DNA of 40,804 nt from Arthrobacter pascens (GCF_017052465.1 NZ_JAFHKT010000098.1:1-40804), one strand, 5' to 3'; counted from the first letter of the stretch, positions 33,390-40,540 are shown. Notes: a model not told the origin generated them from the sequence alone. Translations and numbers: made by a program.

Positions 33390-33437
33390 TGCTCCGTAAC
33401 TGCCCTTTTGCTCGCTCAGAAGGGCAGTTACGGAGCA
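33390..33437. repeat. Dispersed hairpin repeat, copy 1
   Basis: TGCTCCGTAACTGCCCTT pairs perfectly with AAGGGCAGTTACGGAGCA around a 12-base loop. Preceded by CCATCGAT as in copy 2. It lies between purL and the DUF559 pseudogene (8 bases from its stop). Confidence 0.8.
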
Positions 33438-33444
33438 TTCGTTG

Positions 33445-34379
33445 TTAACCACCAGGCCGCCAGCCAGCCCGGACCAGGGCCGTCCGGACTTTGGCCACCG
33501 CCGCCTTGGCGTCGTTGACCATGTGGCGCTTGGAGATGCGGACCTCCGTCCAGCCCAAAGATTCGTATCGCTCGGAGCGGGCGATGTCCCGGACGATCTG
33601 CCCTTCGTCGCCATGGTGTTCACCCTCGTATTCGATGCCGATCCTGTATTTTCGGTACGAGAGGTCCGGCTGATGGTGCCTTGTTCCGTCGTCGTCGATG
33701 ATGGGAACGTTCAGTTCCGGCTCGGGTAGCCCCGCCCTCGTCATGGCCAGCCGGAGCAGGGACTCCTGCGGGGAGTCGGAGCCTACCCGGATGAGCCTAA
33801 GGGCTTCCTTGGCTTTGCGGATGCCGCGCTTTCCCTTATGGCGGTCGATCATCCGCTGGAGGTCCTCCAGACTACACAGCGGCAAATCTCTGCCCTCCAG
33901 CTCGGAACACGGACGCAGCTGTCACCGGCGACCACGAGTTCGTCAACGCTTAGCATTTCGGCCAGGTCCAGCCATGTGCGCTCAGGAGTGGTGATGGGTA
34001 TGCCGTCCAGCACTGTGACTTCGTCCTCGTAGAGCTTCATGCGGTGGACCATCACGTGGGGACGGTTGAGATGGGCTGCGCCCTCCGGTCGGATCACGTG
34101 GTACATCTGCTGTGCCTCCTTCTGCCGGCGACACGGCAGCGATGAGAGCTCCGCGGCGGTGAGGTGGGATGCGGCGCATCCGTCATTGACCTCGATGAAT
34201 GGCCGCACTCTGACGCTTAGGGGGAGTTCCTTCGTCGAGCCCTTCGACCGGATACCTCGTCCCAGGGCCGTCAGCGACCGGTGGCGCAACCGCTTCGCGG
34301 TGACGCCGGCGCGGCCTGCCTCGGCGACGGTGAACGGGCGTCCTTCTAACTCCGCGGGGAGCCGGCGTGCGGTTTTCAT
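33445..34379 (-). pseudogene. DUF559 endonuclease-domain protein with AbiEi-like N-terminus, frameshifted
   Basis: Two overlapping minus-strand frames join into one protein of ~310 residues. The first (34379 down) has a wing-helix-like opening RPFTVAEAGRAGVTAKRLRHR and runs to TWLDLAEMLSVDELVVAGDSCVRVP. The second continues ELEGRDLPLCSLEDLQRMIDRHKG and contains the PD-(D/E)xK-like core QPDLSYRKYRIGIEYEGEHHGD. The joint is near 33905-33908, where one missing G (CC-GAG instead of CCG-GAG) restores the frame. It may be a true pseudogene or a single-base sequence error. The family is common in actinobacteria, often duplicated, with a Vsr-like nuclease fold and unknown role. It is bracketed by two copies of a hairpin repeat. 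Confidence 0.8.
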
Positions 34380-34430
34380 GGATTCATCAGATCAGAACCC
34401 CATGTGCGGTGCAGAAGTTATCCACACCCT

Positions 34431-34494
34431 CCATCGACTGCTCCGTAGCGGCCCTTATGGACGCTCAAAAGGGCCGTTACGGAGCAATCGATGG
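34431..34494. repeat. Dispersed hairpin repeat, copy 2
   Basis: 26-base arms (34431-34456 with 34469-34494), two mismatches, 12-base loop. The arm reads CCATCGAYTGCTCCGTARCG plus GCCCTT, closely matching copy 1. It lies between the start of the DUF559 pseudogene and the stop of the DUF503 gene. Confidence 0.82.
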
Positions 34495-34500
34495 TCGGGT

Positions 34501-34794
34501 TCAGTCTTCGCTGTGGAGCTCGCGCTGGCGGGCACTGAGGAGTTCCAGCTCGGGACGGTAGGCCACGAAACGTTCGACGGCGGTGAGCACCTCCACGAGG
34601 TGCGCCCGGTCCGCTGCAACCAGGCCGGCGCCGAGCCGGGCGCGCCGGTACTGCTCCTGGTCCCCCACCTCTGCCACGGAGACGTCGTAGCGCCGTTTCA
34701 GCTCCGCGAGCAACGGCCTCACCAGGGAGCGCTTCTCCTTCAGGCTGTGCACGTCGCCAAGGAGGATGTCGAACTCAATCCATCCGATCCACAT
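34501..34794 (-). CDS. DUF503 family protein (YlxP-like)
   Basis: 97 residues: MWIGWIEFDILLGDVHSLKEKRSLVRPLLAELKRRYDVSVAEV is the DUF503 signature, an alpha-beta sandwich with the conserved HSLKEKR. In many bacteria the gene sits beside rbfA/infB and is linked to ribosome maturation; here it is separate, at the end of a minus-strand run. TAGCAT lies six bases before the ATG, with GAGGG between, so it may have its own start site. Confidence 0.88.
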   Translation of the reverse strand: MWIGWIEFDILLGDVHSLKEKRSLVRPLLAELKRRYDVSVAEVGDQEQYRRARLGAGLVAADRAHLVEVLTAVERFVAYRPELELLSARQRELHSED

Positions 34795-34800
34795 GCCCTC

Positions 34801-34806
34801 ATGCTA
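34801..34806 (-). promoter_or_regulatory. -10-like hexamer TAGCAT before the DUF503 gene
   Basis: TAGCAT, then GAGGGC, then ATG 34794 on the minus strand. It lies in the 18-bp gap after the monooxygenase stop, so it would be an internal operon promoter. Confidence 0.35.
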
Positions 34807-34812
34807 GCGGCG

Positions 34813-35130
34813 TCAGATGGTGAGTTCCCCCATCCGGTCCCAGCCCTCGCCGTCGAACTGGCGGCTGATGATCTGCGGCGTCTCGGCCAGGGCCTGCGGC
34901 ATGTCCGCCATGGCCTTCTGGAAGTGCGCGCTGTTGACGTGGTCCCCTGCGGCGTCATCCTTGAACGCTTCCACGAGGACGAACTCGTTGGGGTCATCGA
35001 CGCTGCGGGACCAGTCGAACCAGAGGTTCCCCGGTTCCTGGCGGGTGGCTTCGGTGAAATCCGAGACGAGCCCCAGCCACTTGTCGGACCAGTCGGGCTT
35101 GACCTTGAATTTGACGACGATGAAGATCAT
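34813..35130 (-). CDS. Antibiotic biosynthesis monooxygenase-fold protein (putative quinol monooxygenase)
   Basis: 105 residues from ATG 35130 with AAAGG nine bases upstream. MIFIVVKFKVKPDWSDKWLGLVSDFTEATRQEPGNLWFDWSRS, FVLVEAFKDDAAGDHVNSAHF and the C-terminal half follow the ABM dimeric alpha/beta-barrel pattern. Members include quinol monooxygenases and heme-degrading IsdG-like enzymes. Retained EPG-x5-W and NSAHF features fit the YgiN-like group. It is 53 bases after the TPR gene. Confidence 0.87.
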   Translation of the reverse strand: MIFIVVKFKVKPDWSDKWLGLVSDFTEATRQEPGNLWFDWSRSVDDPNEFVLVEAFKDDAAGDHVNSAHFQKAMADMPQALAETPQIISRQFDGEGWDRMGELTI

Positions 35131-35183
35131 GGGCAGTTGCCTTTCGTTTGGGGTTTTGGGTTGAGCCAGGTGCGGGAAGCCGG

Positions 35184-35807
35184 TTAGCTGGCGAGGGCGT
35201 GCTCGCATTCGGCGATGGCATCGCGCGCGTACTGCTGCTGGGCCGGGGTTCCCACCCGTTCCGCCCACTGCTCGGCCAGTTGGAACTCCACGAGCGCCTC
35301 CGTGAGCCGGCCGGCGCCGTGCAGGGACCAGCCGAGGTTGTTGTGCAGGGCCACCATCCACCGTCTGGTGCTGGGGTCGTGTGCGGTGGAGGCATACTCC
35401 AGCGCGCTGCGCGTCCAGAGTTCCGCGTGGTCTGCGTCGGCAATGGCGAGCATGTGCAGGGCATCCACGGCAAGGAACTCCTCACCCAGGTGATCGCCCA
35501 GCTCCGCGGCCTGTTCAAACAGCGGCACAGCCATCGCCGCGTGCCCGCTGGAGTTCAGGAGCCGTCCGCGCTCGAGAACAATACGGACACCAATGGTGGG
35601 TTCGTCTTCGCCGTCGATGGCGTCCAGCAGGGCATCCGCTTCCTCGAAGCGGCCCTGCAGGCCGATGGCCCGGCCCAGCTGTGTGGCGAGCTCGGCCCTT
35701 TCATCGGCATCGTACTTCCCGTCCGCCATCGCTTCGCGGAAGCGCTGTTCGGACAGCTCGGGGTTGTCGAAATCCCACAGTCGGTCAAGGGTCTTCTGGT
35801 CCAGCAT
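35184..35807 (-). CDS. Tetratricopeptide repeat protein
   Basis: 207 residues with a strong GAGGAG site. Helical repeats are visible: ELATQLGRAIGLQGRFEEADALLDAI, RIVLERGRLLNSSGHAAMAVPLFEQAAELGD, and ALHNNLGWSLHGAGRLTEALVEFQLAEQWAE. There is no signal or catalytic motif. It is probably a protein-protein interaction scaffold; its partner is unknown. It follows the DUF1990 gene by 14 bp. Confidence 0.82.
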   Translation of the reverse strand: MLDQKTLDRLWDFDNPELSEQRFREAMADGKYDADERAELATQLGRAIGLQGRFEEADALLDAIDGEDEPTIGVRIVLERGRLLNSSGHAAMAVPLFEQAAELGDHLGEEFLAVDALHMLAIADADHAELWTRSALEYASTAHDPSTRRWMVALHNNLGWSLHGAGRLTEALVEFQLAEQWAERVGTPAQQQYARDAIAECEHALAS

Positions 35808-35821
35808 GTACCGTCTCCTCC

Positions 35822-36370
35822 TCAGCTTTCGCCGGTTGCGAGTTGGCGTGCCCCTTCAATGTATCGGGAAGTGACGTGCCGTTGCGCCGCCCTGGTCAGC
35901 AGGCCGCCCGCAGCGTAGAACCAGTTCGAGGGCCTGCTGAACGCCGTGATCTTCAGGAACACCGCGCCTTGGGCGTCCAGCATCACTTCGAAGGCCTCCT
36001 CACCGCGCGCGGGATGGCCCGGGAGTGTTCCATAGCCGAAGCCGGCTGACTGCGGGCCGGCGCCGGGCGCCGGCTGCCGCACCCACACCACCTCGCAGGG
36101 CGCTTTGATGCGGACGGGCCCGACGCCGAAGCCACTTACGACGCGCGCGCCGGGAACCACGGCGACGGACTCGGTGCGGATCCTCAGCCCGGAGCGGCGC
36201 TGCAGCTCCCACGTGAGAATGCCCCGGGCCACCCTGTGGTAGGTCGCGGCGCCCTCTCCCAGATACGCCTGCGTGACCAGGCAAGGGAATCCCTCAGGGG
36301 GCACTCCGTCCTGCGTGGAGCCAATACCCGGGTAGTTCAGGTCGCCCCGCGCCAGGCGTTTGTCAGTCAT
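35822..36370 (-). CDS. DUF1990 family protein
   Basis: 182 residues from ATG 36370 (an upstream frame start would overlap further into the preceding gene). The family pattern is clear: LNYPGIGSTQDGVPPEGF, THxYxx-type YHRVARGILTWELQRRSGLRI, VVSGFGVGPVRIKAPCEVVWV, FGYGTLPGHPARGEEAFEV and the end ITAFSRPSNWFYAAGGLLTRAAQ. The function is unknown. The start overlaps the MmcQ/YjbR stop by 8 bp, so the two are translated together. Confidence 0.87.
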   Translation of the reverse strand: MTDKRLARGDLNYPGIGSTQDGVPPEGFPCLVTQAYLGEGAATYHRVARGILTWELQRRSGLRIRTESVAVVPGARVVSGFGVGPVRIKAPCEVVWVRQPAPGAGPQSAGFGYGTLPGHPARGEEAFEVMLDAQGAVFLKITAFSRPSNWFYAAGGLLTRAAQRHVTSRYIEGARQLATGES

Positions 36371-36767
36371 TGCCAACCAGCCTGGCCCATCCCAGTTGCT
36401 CACGCTGCTTCCGGCTCAGCGACGCCACCACGAGGTCATAGGAGTCCTCCACCATGTCGCGGACCATGTCGTCGGGCAATGAGCCGTCCAGCCGGACGCC
36501 GTTCCAGTGCGTCTTGTTCATGTGCCACGCGCCGGTGATCTCGGGATGCACGGCCCGCAATTGCTCGGCCAGGGCCGGTTCGCACTTCAGGCTCACCGAC
36601 CAGTCCTCCGGATCCATGGTGGACGCCGCGAACATCTTGGCCTCGTGCCGGGCCCCTCCTGCTACGGCCGCCCTGACTTTGAAAACCGACGTTTCCGGGC
36701 CGAACGGGAAGTCCTCGAAGGCGCCCGGAAATGACAGGCAAATATCCCTCAATGCGGCTGGATCCAT
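36363..36767 (-). CDS. MmcQ/YjbR family protein
   Basis: 134 residues. SFPGAFEDFPFGPETSVFKV, MFAASTMDPEDWSVSLKCEP, ITGAWHMNKTHWNGVRLDGS and a C-terminal SYDLVVASLSRKQREQ match the YjbR fold (CyaY-like, sometimes called DNA-binding). No enzymatic role is known. It heads the five-gene minus run 36767 to 34501. TAGGCT lies exactly six bases before its ATG. Confidence 0.9.
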   Translation of the reverse strand: MDPAALRDICLSFPGAFEDFPFGPETSVFKVRAAVAGGARHEAKMFAASTMDPEDWSVSLKCEPALAEQLRAVHPEITGAWHMNKTHWNGVRLDGSLPDDMVRDMVEDSYDLVVASLSRKQREQLGWARLVGND

Positions 36768-36773
36768 GCAGCG

Positions 36774-36779
36774 AGCCTA
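36774..36779 (-). promoter_or_regulatory. -10-like hexamer TAGGCT, possible leaderless promoter for the MmcQ-like gene
   Basis: TAGGCT, CGCTGC, ATG 36767 on the minus strand. Only 21 bases separate it from the facing plus-strand hexamer at 36801, so the two genes would share a very compact divergent promoter. Confidence 0.45.
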
Positions 36780-36800
36780 CAAAGCCTTCCCCTGCGGTGC

Positions 36801-36806
36801 TAGTCT
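36801..36806 (+). promoter_or_regulatory. -10-like hexamer TAGTCT, possible leaderless promoter
   Basis: TAGTCT, then six bases, then ATG 36813. There is no Shine-Dalgarno in between and no clear -35. Confidence 0.4.
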
Positions 36807-36812
36807 GCGAGC

Positions 36813-37841
36813 ATGTCACCCGCTCAGGAGACAATACCGGTCCTGGATCTGCGAACGGCACGTCGGGCCGATGGGTCGTTCAATCCGGAGTTCATTGCGC
36901 AGCTCCGCGATGCCACACACCGGGTCGGCTTCTTTCAGGTCATTGGCTACGGAGGCGGCCCCGGCCAGGCGGAGGAGCTGCTGGCACTGATCAGGCGCTT
37001 CTTTGACCTGCCCCTTGAGGAGCGGATGAGGCTCGATAACCGTCTCTCCCCCCATTTTCGTGGCTACACCCGGATGGGCACGGAAGTCACGCAGGGGAAA
37101 GCGGATGCGCGCGAGCAGATCGACTATTCGCCAGACCGCCAACCTCTGCAGGACTATCCCCCCGACCAGCCCTACTGGCTTCTTCAGGGCCACAACATGT
37201 GGCCCGATGAGTCGTTGCCGGAACTGGAGCCGGCGGCGATGGCCTGGGCCGAGCTCATGTCCAGGGTGGGGGCGGAGCTGATGCGCGCCATCGCCGTTTC
37301 CCTCCGGCTGCCGGAGGACTACTTTGACGAACCCTTCCGGGACACGCCTGCCTGGATGGGCAAGCTGGTCCACTACGTCGGCGGGGTTGTGGAAGAGGCC
37401 GGCGATCAGGGCGTCGGCTCCCATGCGGACTACGGCTTCGTGACCCTCCTTCTTCAGGATGCAGTGGGCGGCCTGGAAGTACTTCCGCCGGGAACCAGGG
37501 ACTGGGTTTCCGTGGAACCCACCCCGGAAGCCCTGGTGGTGAACCTCGGCGAAATGCTGGAAGTGGCTACCGAGGGCTACCTCGCCGCCACCATCCACCG
37601 GGTGCAGGCACCGCCGCCGGGCGTGGACCGCTACTCCGTACCGTTCTTCTGGTCGCCACGGCTCGATGCGGTGATCGATCCGGTTCCCCTCCCGGCAGAA
37701 CTCAAAGCGCAGGCCCGCGGCATCTCGGACGACCCGTCCAACCCGATGCTCGCCTCGTTCGGCCTGAACATGCTCAAGGGCCGGATGCGCGCCCACCCTG
37801 ATGTGACGGAGCGCCATTATCCGGAGCTCATGAAGCCCTGA
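36813..37841 (+). CDS. Isopenicillin N synthase-like 2-oxoglutarate/Fe(II) oxygenase
   Basis: 342 residues. The N-terminal DIOX_N part is IPVLDLRTARRADG ... VGFFQVIGYG. The catalytic jelly roll has GSHADYGFVTLLLQD (H204, D206), ATIHRVQAP (H262) and RYSVPFFW (R273, S275), the complete HxD...H and RxS set. It should be an active cytoplasmic dioxygenase or oxidase; bacterial members act on diverse small molecules and the substrate here is unknown. It is not in a biosynthetic cluster. The GHNMWP block is typical of the family. Confidence 0.92.
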   Translation: MSPAQETIPVLDLRTARRADGSFNPEFIAQLRDATHRVGFFQVIGYGGGPGQAEELLALIRRFFDLPLEERMRLDNRLSPHFRGYTRMGTEVTQGKADAREQIDYSPDRQPLQDYPPDQPYWLLQGHNMWPDESLPELEPAAMAWAELMSRVGAELMRAIAVSLRLPEDYFDEPFRDTPAWMGKLVHYVGGVVEEAGDQGVGSHADYGFVTLLLQDAVGGLEVLPPGTRDWVSVEPTPEALVVNLGEMLEVATEGYLAATIHRVQAPPPGVDRYSVPFFWSPRLDAVIDPVPLPAELKAQARGISDDPSNPMLASFGLNMLKGRMRAHPDVTERHYPELMKP

Positions 37842-37890
37842 AAGCCTACGCGCCGGCGCCAGAGTATCCCGGAGTAAGAGATTCCCGGCT

Positions 37891-38316
37891 TCAGAGCCCG
37901 AAGTGCCAGCCTTCGCGGGCAGGGCAGGAGTTCACCACGACGTCCAACCCAGCGGCCCTGGCCCGCTCCACGGCGGCATCGTCGAAAACACCCAACTGCA
38001 GCCAGACTGCCTTGGCCCCGACCGCGATTGCCTGGTCAATCACCGGCCCGACCTTTTGGGAGTTCACAAAGCACTCCACGACGTCGATCGGATGCTTCTC
38101 CGCCGGTATGTCGGCCAGCGTGCGGTACCCCTTTTCCCCATGGACATCGTCGCCATGCAGATTGACGGGGATGATCTCCATGCCCATGCGGTCGCGGACG
38201 TACAGGGCCACGTCGTAGGCTGAGCGCCATTCGTTCGTGCTGAGGCCAACGATGGCCCACGTCCCCTTCGTTCGCATGAGGCGTTCAACCACTGCCCGAT
38301 CGTTAACGTGTGCCAT
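37891..38316 (-). CDS. CoA-binding protein (YccU-like)
   Basis: 141 residues forming a single Rossmann domain: WAIVGLSTNEWRSAYDVALYV, MEIIPVNLHGDDVHGEKGYRTLADIP, IDVVECFVNSQKVGPVIDQAIAVGAKAVWLQLGV and the end VVVNSCPAREGWHFGL with the conserved Cys. The family binds CoA in structures; no reaction is established. It is convergent with the oxygenase and has TAGGCT six bases upstream of the ATG. Confidence 0.92.
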   Translation of the reverse strand: MAHVNDRAVVERLMRTKGTWAIVGLSTNEWRSAYDVALYVRDRMGMEIIPVNLHGDDVHGEKGYRTLADIPAEKHPIDVVECFVNSQKVGPVIDQAIAVGAKAVWLQLGVFDDAAVERARAAGLDVVVNSCPAREGWHFGL

Positions 38317-38322
38317 GCATCA

Positions 38323-38328
38323 AGCCTA
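38323..38328 (-). promoter_or_regulatory. -10-like hexamer TAGGCT, possible leaderless promoter
   Basis: TAGGCT, TGATGC, ATG 38316 on the minus strand, the same as in front of 6673 and 36767. Confidence 0.45.
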
Positions 38329-38480
38329 CTCTGGCGGACTTTGCCCACGATCATCGAATAAATGAGCACCAGCGGGCGGCGACCCGGGCAGCACAGAGAC
38401 GGCATTGAGGCGGCGCAGAGGGCCCCGGCGGATACCGCCGTCGGGCTCGAAGACTGCAGAATGGGCCGGAATATGAAAAA

Positions 38481-38522
38481 TGCCGGGCTGGACATTGATG
38501 GGGGACAATGACCAGCCCGGCA
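38481..38522 (-). terminator. Intrinsic terminator / candidate small-RNA hairpin
   Basis: 11-bp outer stem (38481-38491 with 38512-38522), then CATTG/CAATG inner pairs, and loop containing GATGGGGGACA as written on the plus strand. On the minus strand it is followed by ATTTTTCATATT. It can end transcripts from the anti-sigma gene and also from the promoter at 38534-38566, only a few bases upstream. Confidence 0.8.
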
Positions 38523-38533
38523 CTCTCACTGGG

Positions 38534-38566
38534 GTAATCGACGGGCGGGCCCGAAAGGTTACGCGG
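38534..38566 (-). promoter_or_regulatory. ECF (SigD-like) promoter, copy 1
   Basis: On the minus strand CCGCGTAAC (38558-38566), 17 bases, CGATTAC (38534-38540). The mycobacterial SigD promoter consensus, as I recall, is GTAACG with CGAT at similar spacing. No gene follows: the predicted transcript runs straight into the hairpin at 38481-38522. Confidence 0.6.
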
Positions 38567-38602
38567 ATTCCAAAAAACTTTGAAAACTTTTCCCGGGCGG
38601 GG

Positions 38603-39304
38603 TCAGGGCTTTCCGGGGACAGGGTCTGCCGGGATCGCGGTGGGCACGCTGCCGGGCACAGGGTGCGGCAGCGAGGGAAGTGACGGCAGCGGCTTGGCCG
38701 GCAGCTTGGGAGCCGCGCCGGTCCCCGGAACGGCGGGTACCTGCGCGGGCAGGTCGGATGCCGGCGTCGGGCTCTGATTACCGCCGCGGGGGTCAGCTGA
38801 ACCGTTCGAAGGGCCCGGTTCGGCCCCCGCCGGCGCTGTCGGCGAGGTGGTCCCCGCCTGGACCGGCGCTGAAGCCACCGTCCCGGTGCCCGTCTGCCCC
38901 GGCAGCGGAGGCATGTCGGCGGGTGCAGGAGGGGCGTTATCGGTCTTGGGTGTGGTCGTCTGGCCAACAGGCTGGAGAATCCTCACCACCGTGTGGCCGA
39001 CGCTGCGGCGGAAGTCCTCGCTGGCTGCGGCCACGGCGCCGGCGCCAAGGCCCATTGCCCCGACCACTGCGGCGCTCACCACGATGCCCATCCTCCGCTG
39101 CTTCTTGCGGCGCCGGACTTCCAGGCTGGACACGCCCGGTGTGAGCAGCGCGGCGAGGTCCGCACGCGGCGCCGGGGCAGCGACCTGTGCCAGTCCGCGC
39201 AGTTCCTCGAGGGACCTGCGAAGATCGGCGTCCTCTTCGAGCCCGGAATCCAGGAGGATCGCCTGGATCTCTCCTTCTTCGCGGCCTGTCGGCGTGACAC
39301 TCAT
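38603..39304 (-). CDS. Putative anti-sigma factor, RsdA-like, Pro-rich
   Basis: 233 residues, start overlapping the sigma stop as ATGA. An acidic N-terminal cytoplasmic part (GEIQAILLDSGLEEDADLRRSLEEL) is followed by a basic RRRKKQRRMG, one membrane span (~73-93, IVVSAAVVGAMGLGAGAVAAA) and ~140 residues of Pro/Thr/Ala/Gly-rich extracellular tail. It contains no Cys, so it is not a zinc (ZAS) anti-sigma. The gene order and the Pro-rich, non-ZAS design match RsdA next to sigD in mycobacteria. It would hold the sigma factor at the membrane until cleaved or released. Confidence 0.7.
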   Translation of the reverse strand: MSVTPTGREEGEIQAILLDSGLEEDADLRRSLEELRGLAQVAAPAPRADLAALLTPGVSSLEVRRRKKQRRMGIVVSAAVVGAMGLGAGAVAAASEDFRRSVGHTVVRILQPVGQTTTPKTDNAPPAPADMPPLPGQTGTGTVASAPVQAGTTSPTAPAGAEPGPSNGSADPRGGNQSPTPASDLPAQVPAVPGTGAAPKLPAKPLPSLPSLPHPVPGSVPTAIPADPVPGKP

Positions 39305-39849
39305 GATGCTGCGTGGTCCTTTTCCTTGACGAGTTCGCGCAGGGCAAGGAGCCCGCGCCGCTGGAGCTGTTTGATGGCTCCGGGAGTCTTGTTCATAATG
39401 CCGGCCACCTGTTCGACCGAAAGGTCTGCGACGATCCGCAGGACCAGGACTTCCCGCTGTTCATCGTTGAGCATGGAAAGCGTGGAGGCGATTCCGCCCA
39501 GCGACCCGAGAACCTCGTCCTCGGCGGAGCGGGACCACCTCTGGTCCTGCAACGGGTCGAATTCGGTCAGCTGGGGCGTTCTGGCGGACCGGCGCCGGTA
39601 GTCGACGAGCCGGGCGTGCGCCACTGAGAAGATGAACGTTCGCAACCCGGCGTGGCCGCCTTTGACGCCGGTCAGTTTTGGCAGCACATCCACGAAAACG
39701 TCCTGGGTCAGGGCTTCGGCATCGTCCACGCCGCGGGCGCGGAAGTAACCGAGAACGGCCGGGGAAATCGTTGTGTAGACAGCGCTGAAGCCGGAGGGGT
39801 CGCCAGCAAGGGCGGCTGACAATTCGTCATCGCTCAGCTGGGCTGCCAA
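39301..39849 (-). CDS. ECF-type RNA polymerase sigma factor (SigD-like)
   Basis: 182 residues from TTG 39849, with AAGGGAAGG eight bases upstream. Region 2 (~15-80: FSAVYTTISPAVLGYFRARGVDDAEALTQDVFVDVLPKL ... GLRTFIFSVAHARLVDYRRR) and region 4 (~125-175: LNDEQREVLVLRIVADLSVEQVAGIMNKTPGAIKQLQRRGLLAL) are present with no region 3, as in ECF sigmas. It directs RNA polymerase to promoters such as the two GTAAC/CGAT sites found here. It is followed by, and translationally coupled to, its likely anti-sigma. Confidence 0.9.
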   Translation of the reverse strand: MAAQLSDDELSAALAGDPSGFSAVYTTISPAVLGYFRARGVDDAEALTQDVFVDVLPKLTGVKGGHAGLRTFIFSVAHARLVDYRRRSARTPQLTEFDPLQDQRWSRSAEDEVLGSLGGIASTLSMLNDEQREVLVLRIVADLSVEQVAGIMNKTPGAIKQLQRRGLLALRELVKEKDHAAS

Positions 39850-39872
39850 GAAGCTGTCCTTCCCTTACTGCT

Positions 39873-39959
39873 GGTGTGCGGCGGTAGTAAGCCTAGCCGC
39901 CGCACACCTTGCACCCCTATTTGGGGATCGCCCTGTTGCGCGATCCCAGTGCGGGATCG
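39873..39959 (-). promoter_or_regulatory. Alternative hairpins between the repeat-protein gene and the sigma gene
   Basis: GGGATCG occurs at 39924-39930 and 39953-39959 and its complement CGATCCC at 39941-39947, so the central element can pair with either outer one. CCCC-AAATA-GGGG overlaps one of them. A 12-bp hairpin (39873-39884 with 39897-39908) ends 24 bases before the sigma TTG. On the minus strand this could terminate, or conditionally let through, transcripts from 40592. Confidence 0.5.
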
Positions 39960-39961
39960 TG

Positions 39962-40510
39962 TTACTTGCCAGCCTCGGGCAGGTCGGCAGGGGCGTCTGC
40001 TTCGGCGTGGACGTCGGCGCCGCCGGACACGGACGGCGCGGCCGGCTTGGCCACGTTGTCTGCAACCTCCGGAACAGCCGGGGTGGCGGGAACGGCCGGG
40101 GTGGCCGGAACGCCGGCGCCGCCCGGAACAGCCGGGGTGGCGGGAATTGCGGCGGTCACGTCAGCACCTGCAGCGTTGCCGGCGCCCGAGGCGTTGACCT
40201 TGGCGTTGACGGCGTCCTTGTCCGCTTCCACAGCGGCATCCGCGGCGTCAGCAGCCTCGCCGGCAGCCTTGGCCTTGGCGTCCGGCGTGGCCGGAACGGC
40301 GGGGGTGGCCGGAACGGCAGGAACAGCCGGCACCTCGGGGGTGGCGGGAACGTCCGGCGTGGCCGGAACGGCGGGCGTAGCGGGGGTCACCTCTGCATGC
40401 TGCGAGCTGGCTACCTGGGCAGCGTTGGCCAGTCCAATGCTGGAGAAACCTCCGACAGCGATGATGGCGGCACCGACAGCGATCCGGGTGGTCTTGCTAA
40501 CACTCTTCAT
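39962..40510 (-). CDS. Secreted Ala/Pro/Val/Thr repeat protein
   Basis: 182 residues from ATG 40510 (AAAGGATG about ten bases upstream). The signal peptide is ~1-30 (TRIAVGAAIIAVGGFSSIGL, ending ANAAQ). The mature part consists of VPATPAVPATP-type repeats in two blocks around an Ala-rich charged segment AKAAGEAADAADAAVEADKDAVNAKVNA. It contains no Cys and no enzymatic motif. It is probably a cell-wall-spanning or surface protein. The gene lies 112 bases upstream of the sigma gene on the same strand and is preceded by an SigD-like promoter, so it is a likely direct target of that sigma. Confidence 0.8.
   Translation of the reverse strand: MKSVSKTTRIAVGAAIIAVGGFSSIGLANAAQVASSQHAEVTPATPAVPATPDVPATPEVPAVPAVPATPAVPATPDAKAKAAGEAADAADAAVEADKDAVNAKVNASGAGNAAGADVTAAIPATPAVPGGAGVPATPAVPATPAVPEVADNVAKPAAPSVSGGADVHAEADAPADLPEAGK
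40078..40390. repeat. Tandem imperfect repeats coding VPATPAVPATP
   Basis: Two blocks of units like GGGGTGGCGGGAACGGCC (plus-strand writing), 40078-40150 and 40288-40390, each giving PATPAVPATP on the minus strand. Confidence 0.7.
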
Positions 40511-40540
40511 AAGAAAAAAACATCCTTTGGTTGACTGAAG

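Noticed and set aside
30831..33623. A 930-residue minus-strand frame across purL
   Set aside because: It lies opposite purL, whose motifs are unmistakable; the antisense frame is open only because of high GC at third codon positions.
33390..34494. Insertion sequence bounded by the two hairpin repeats
   Set aside because: The repeats are internally palindromic rather than terminal inverted repeats of one element, no transposase is present, and no target duplication is visible.
38064..38495. Minus-strand frame starting in the 38481 hairpin as the gene served by the orphan SigD-like promoter
   Set aside because: It has no Shine-Dalgarno, starts inside the terminator stem and overlaps the CoA-binding gene out of frame.
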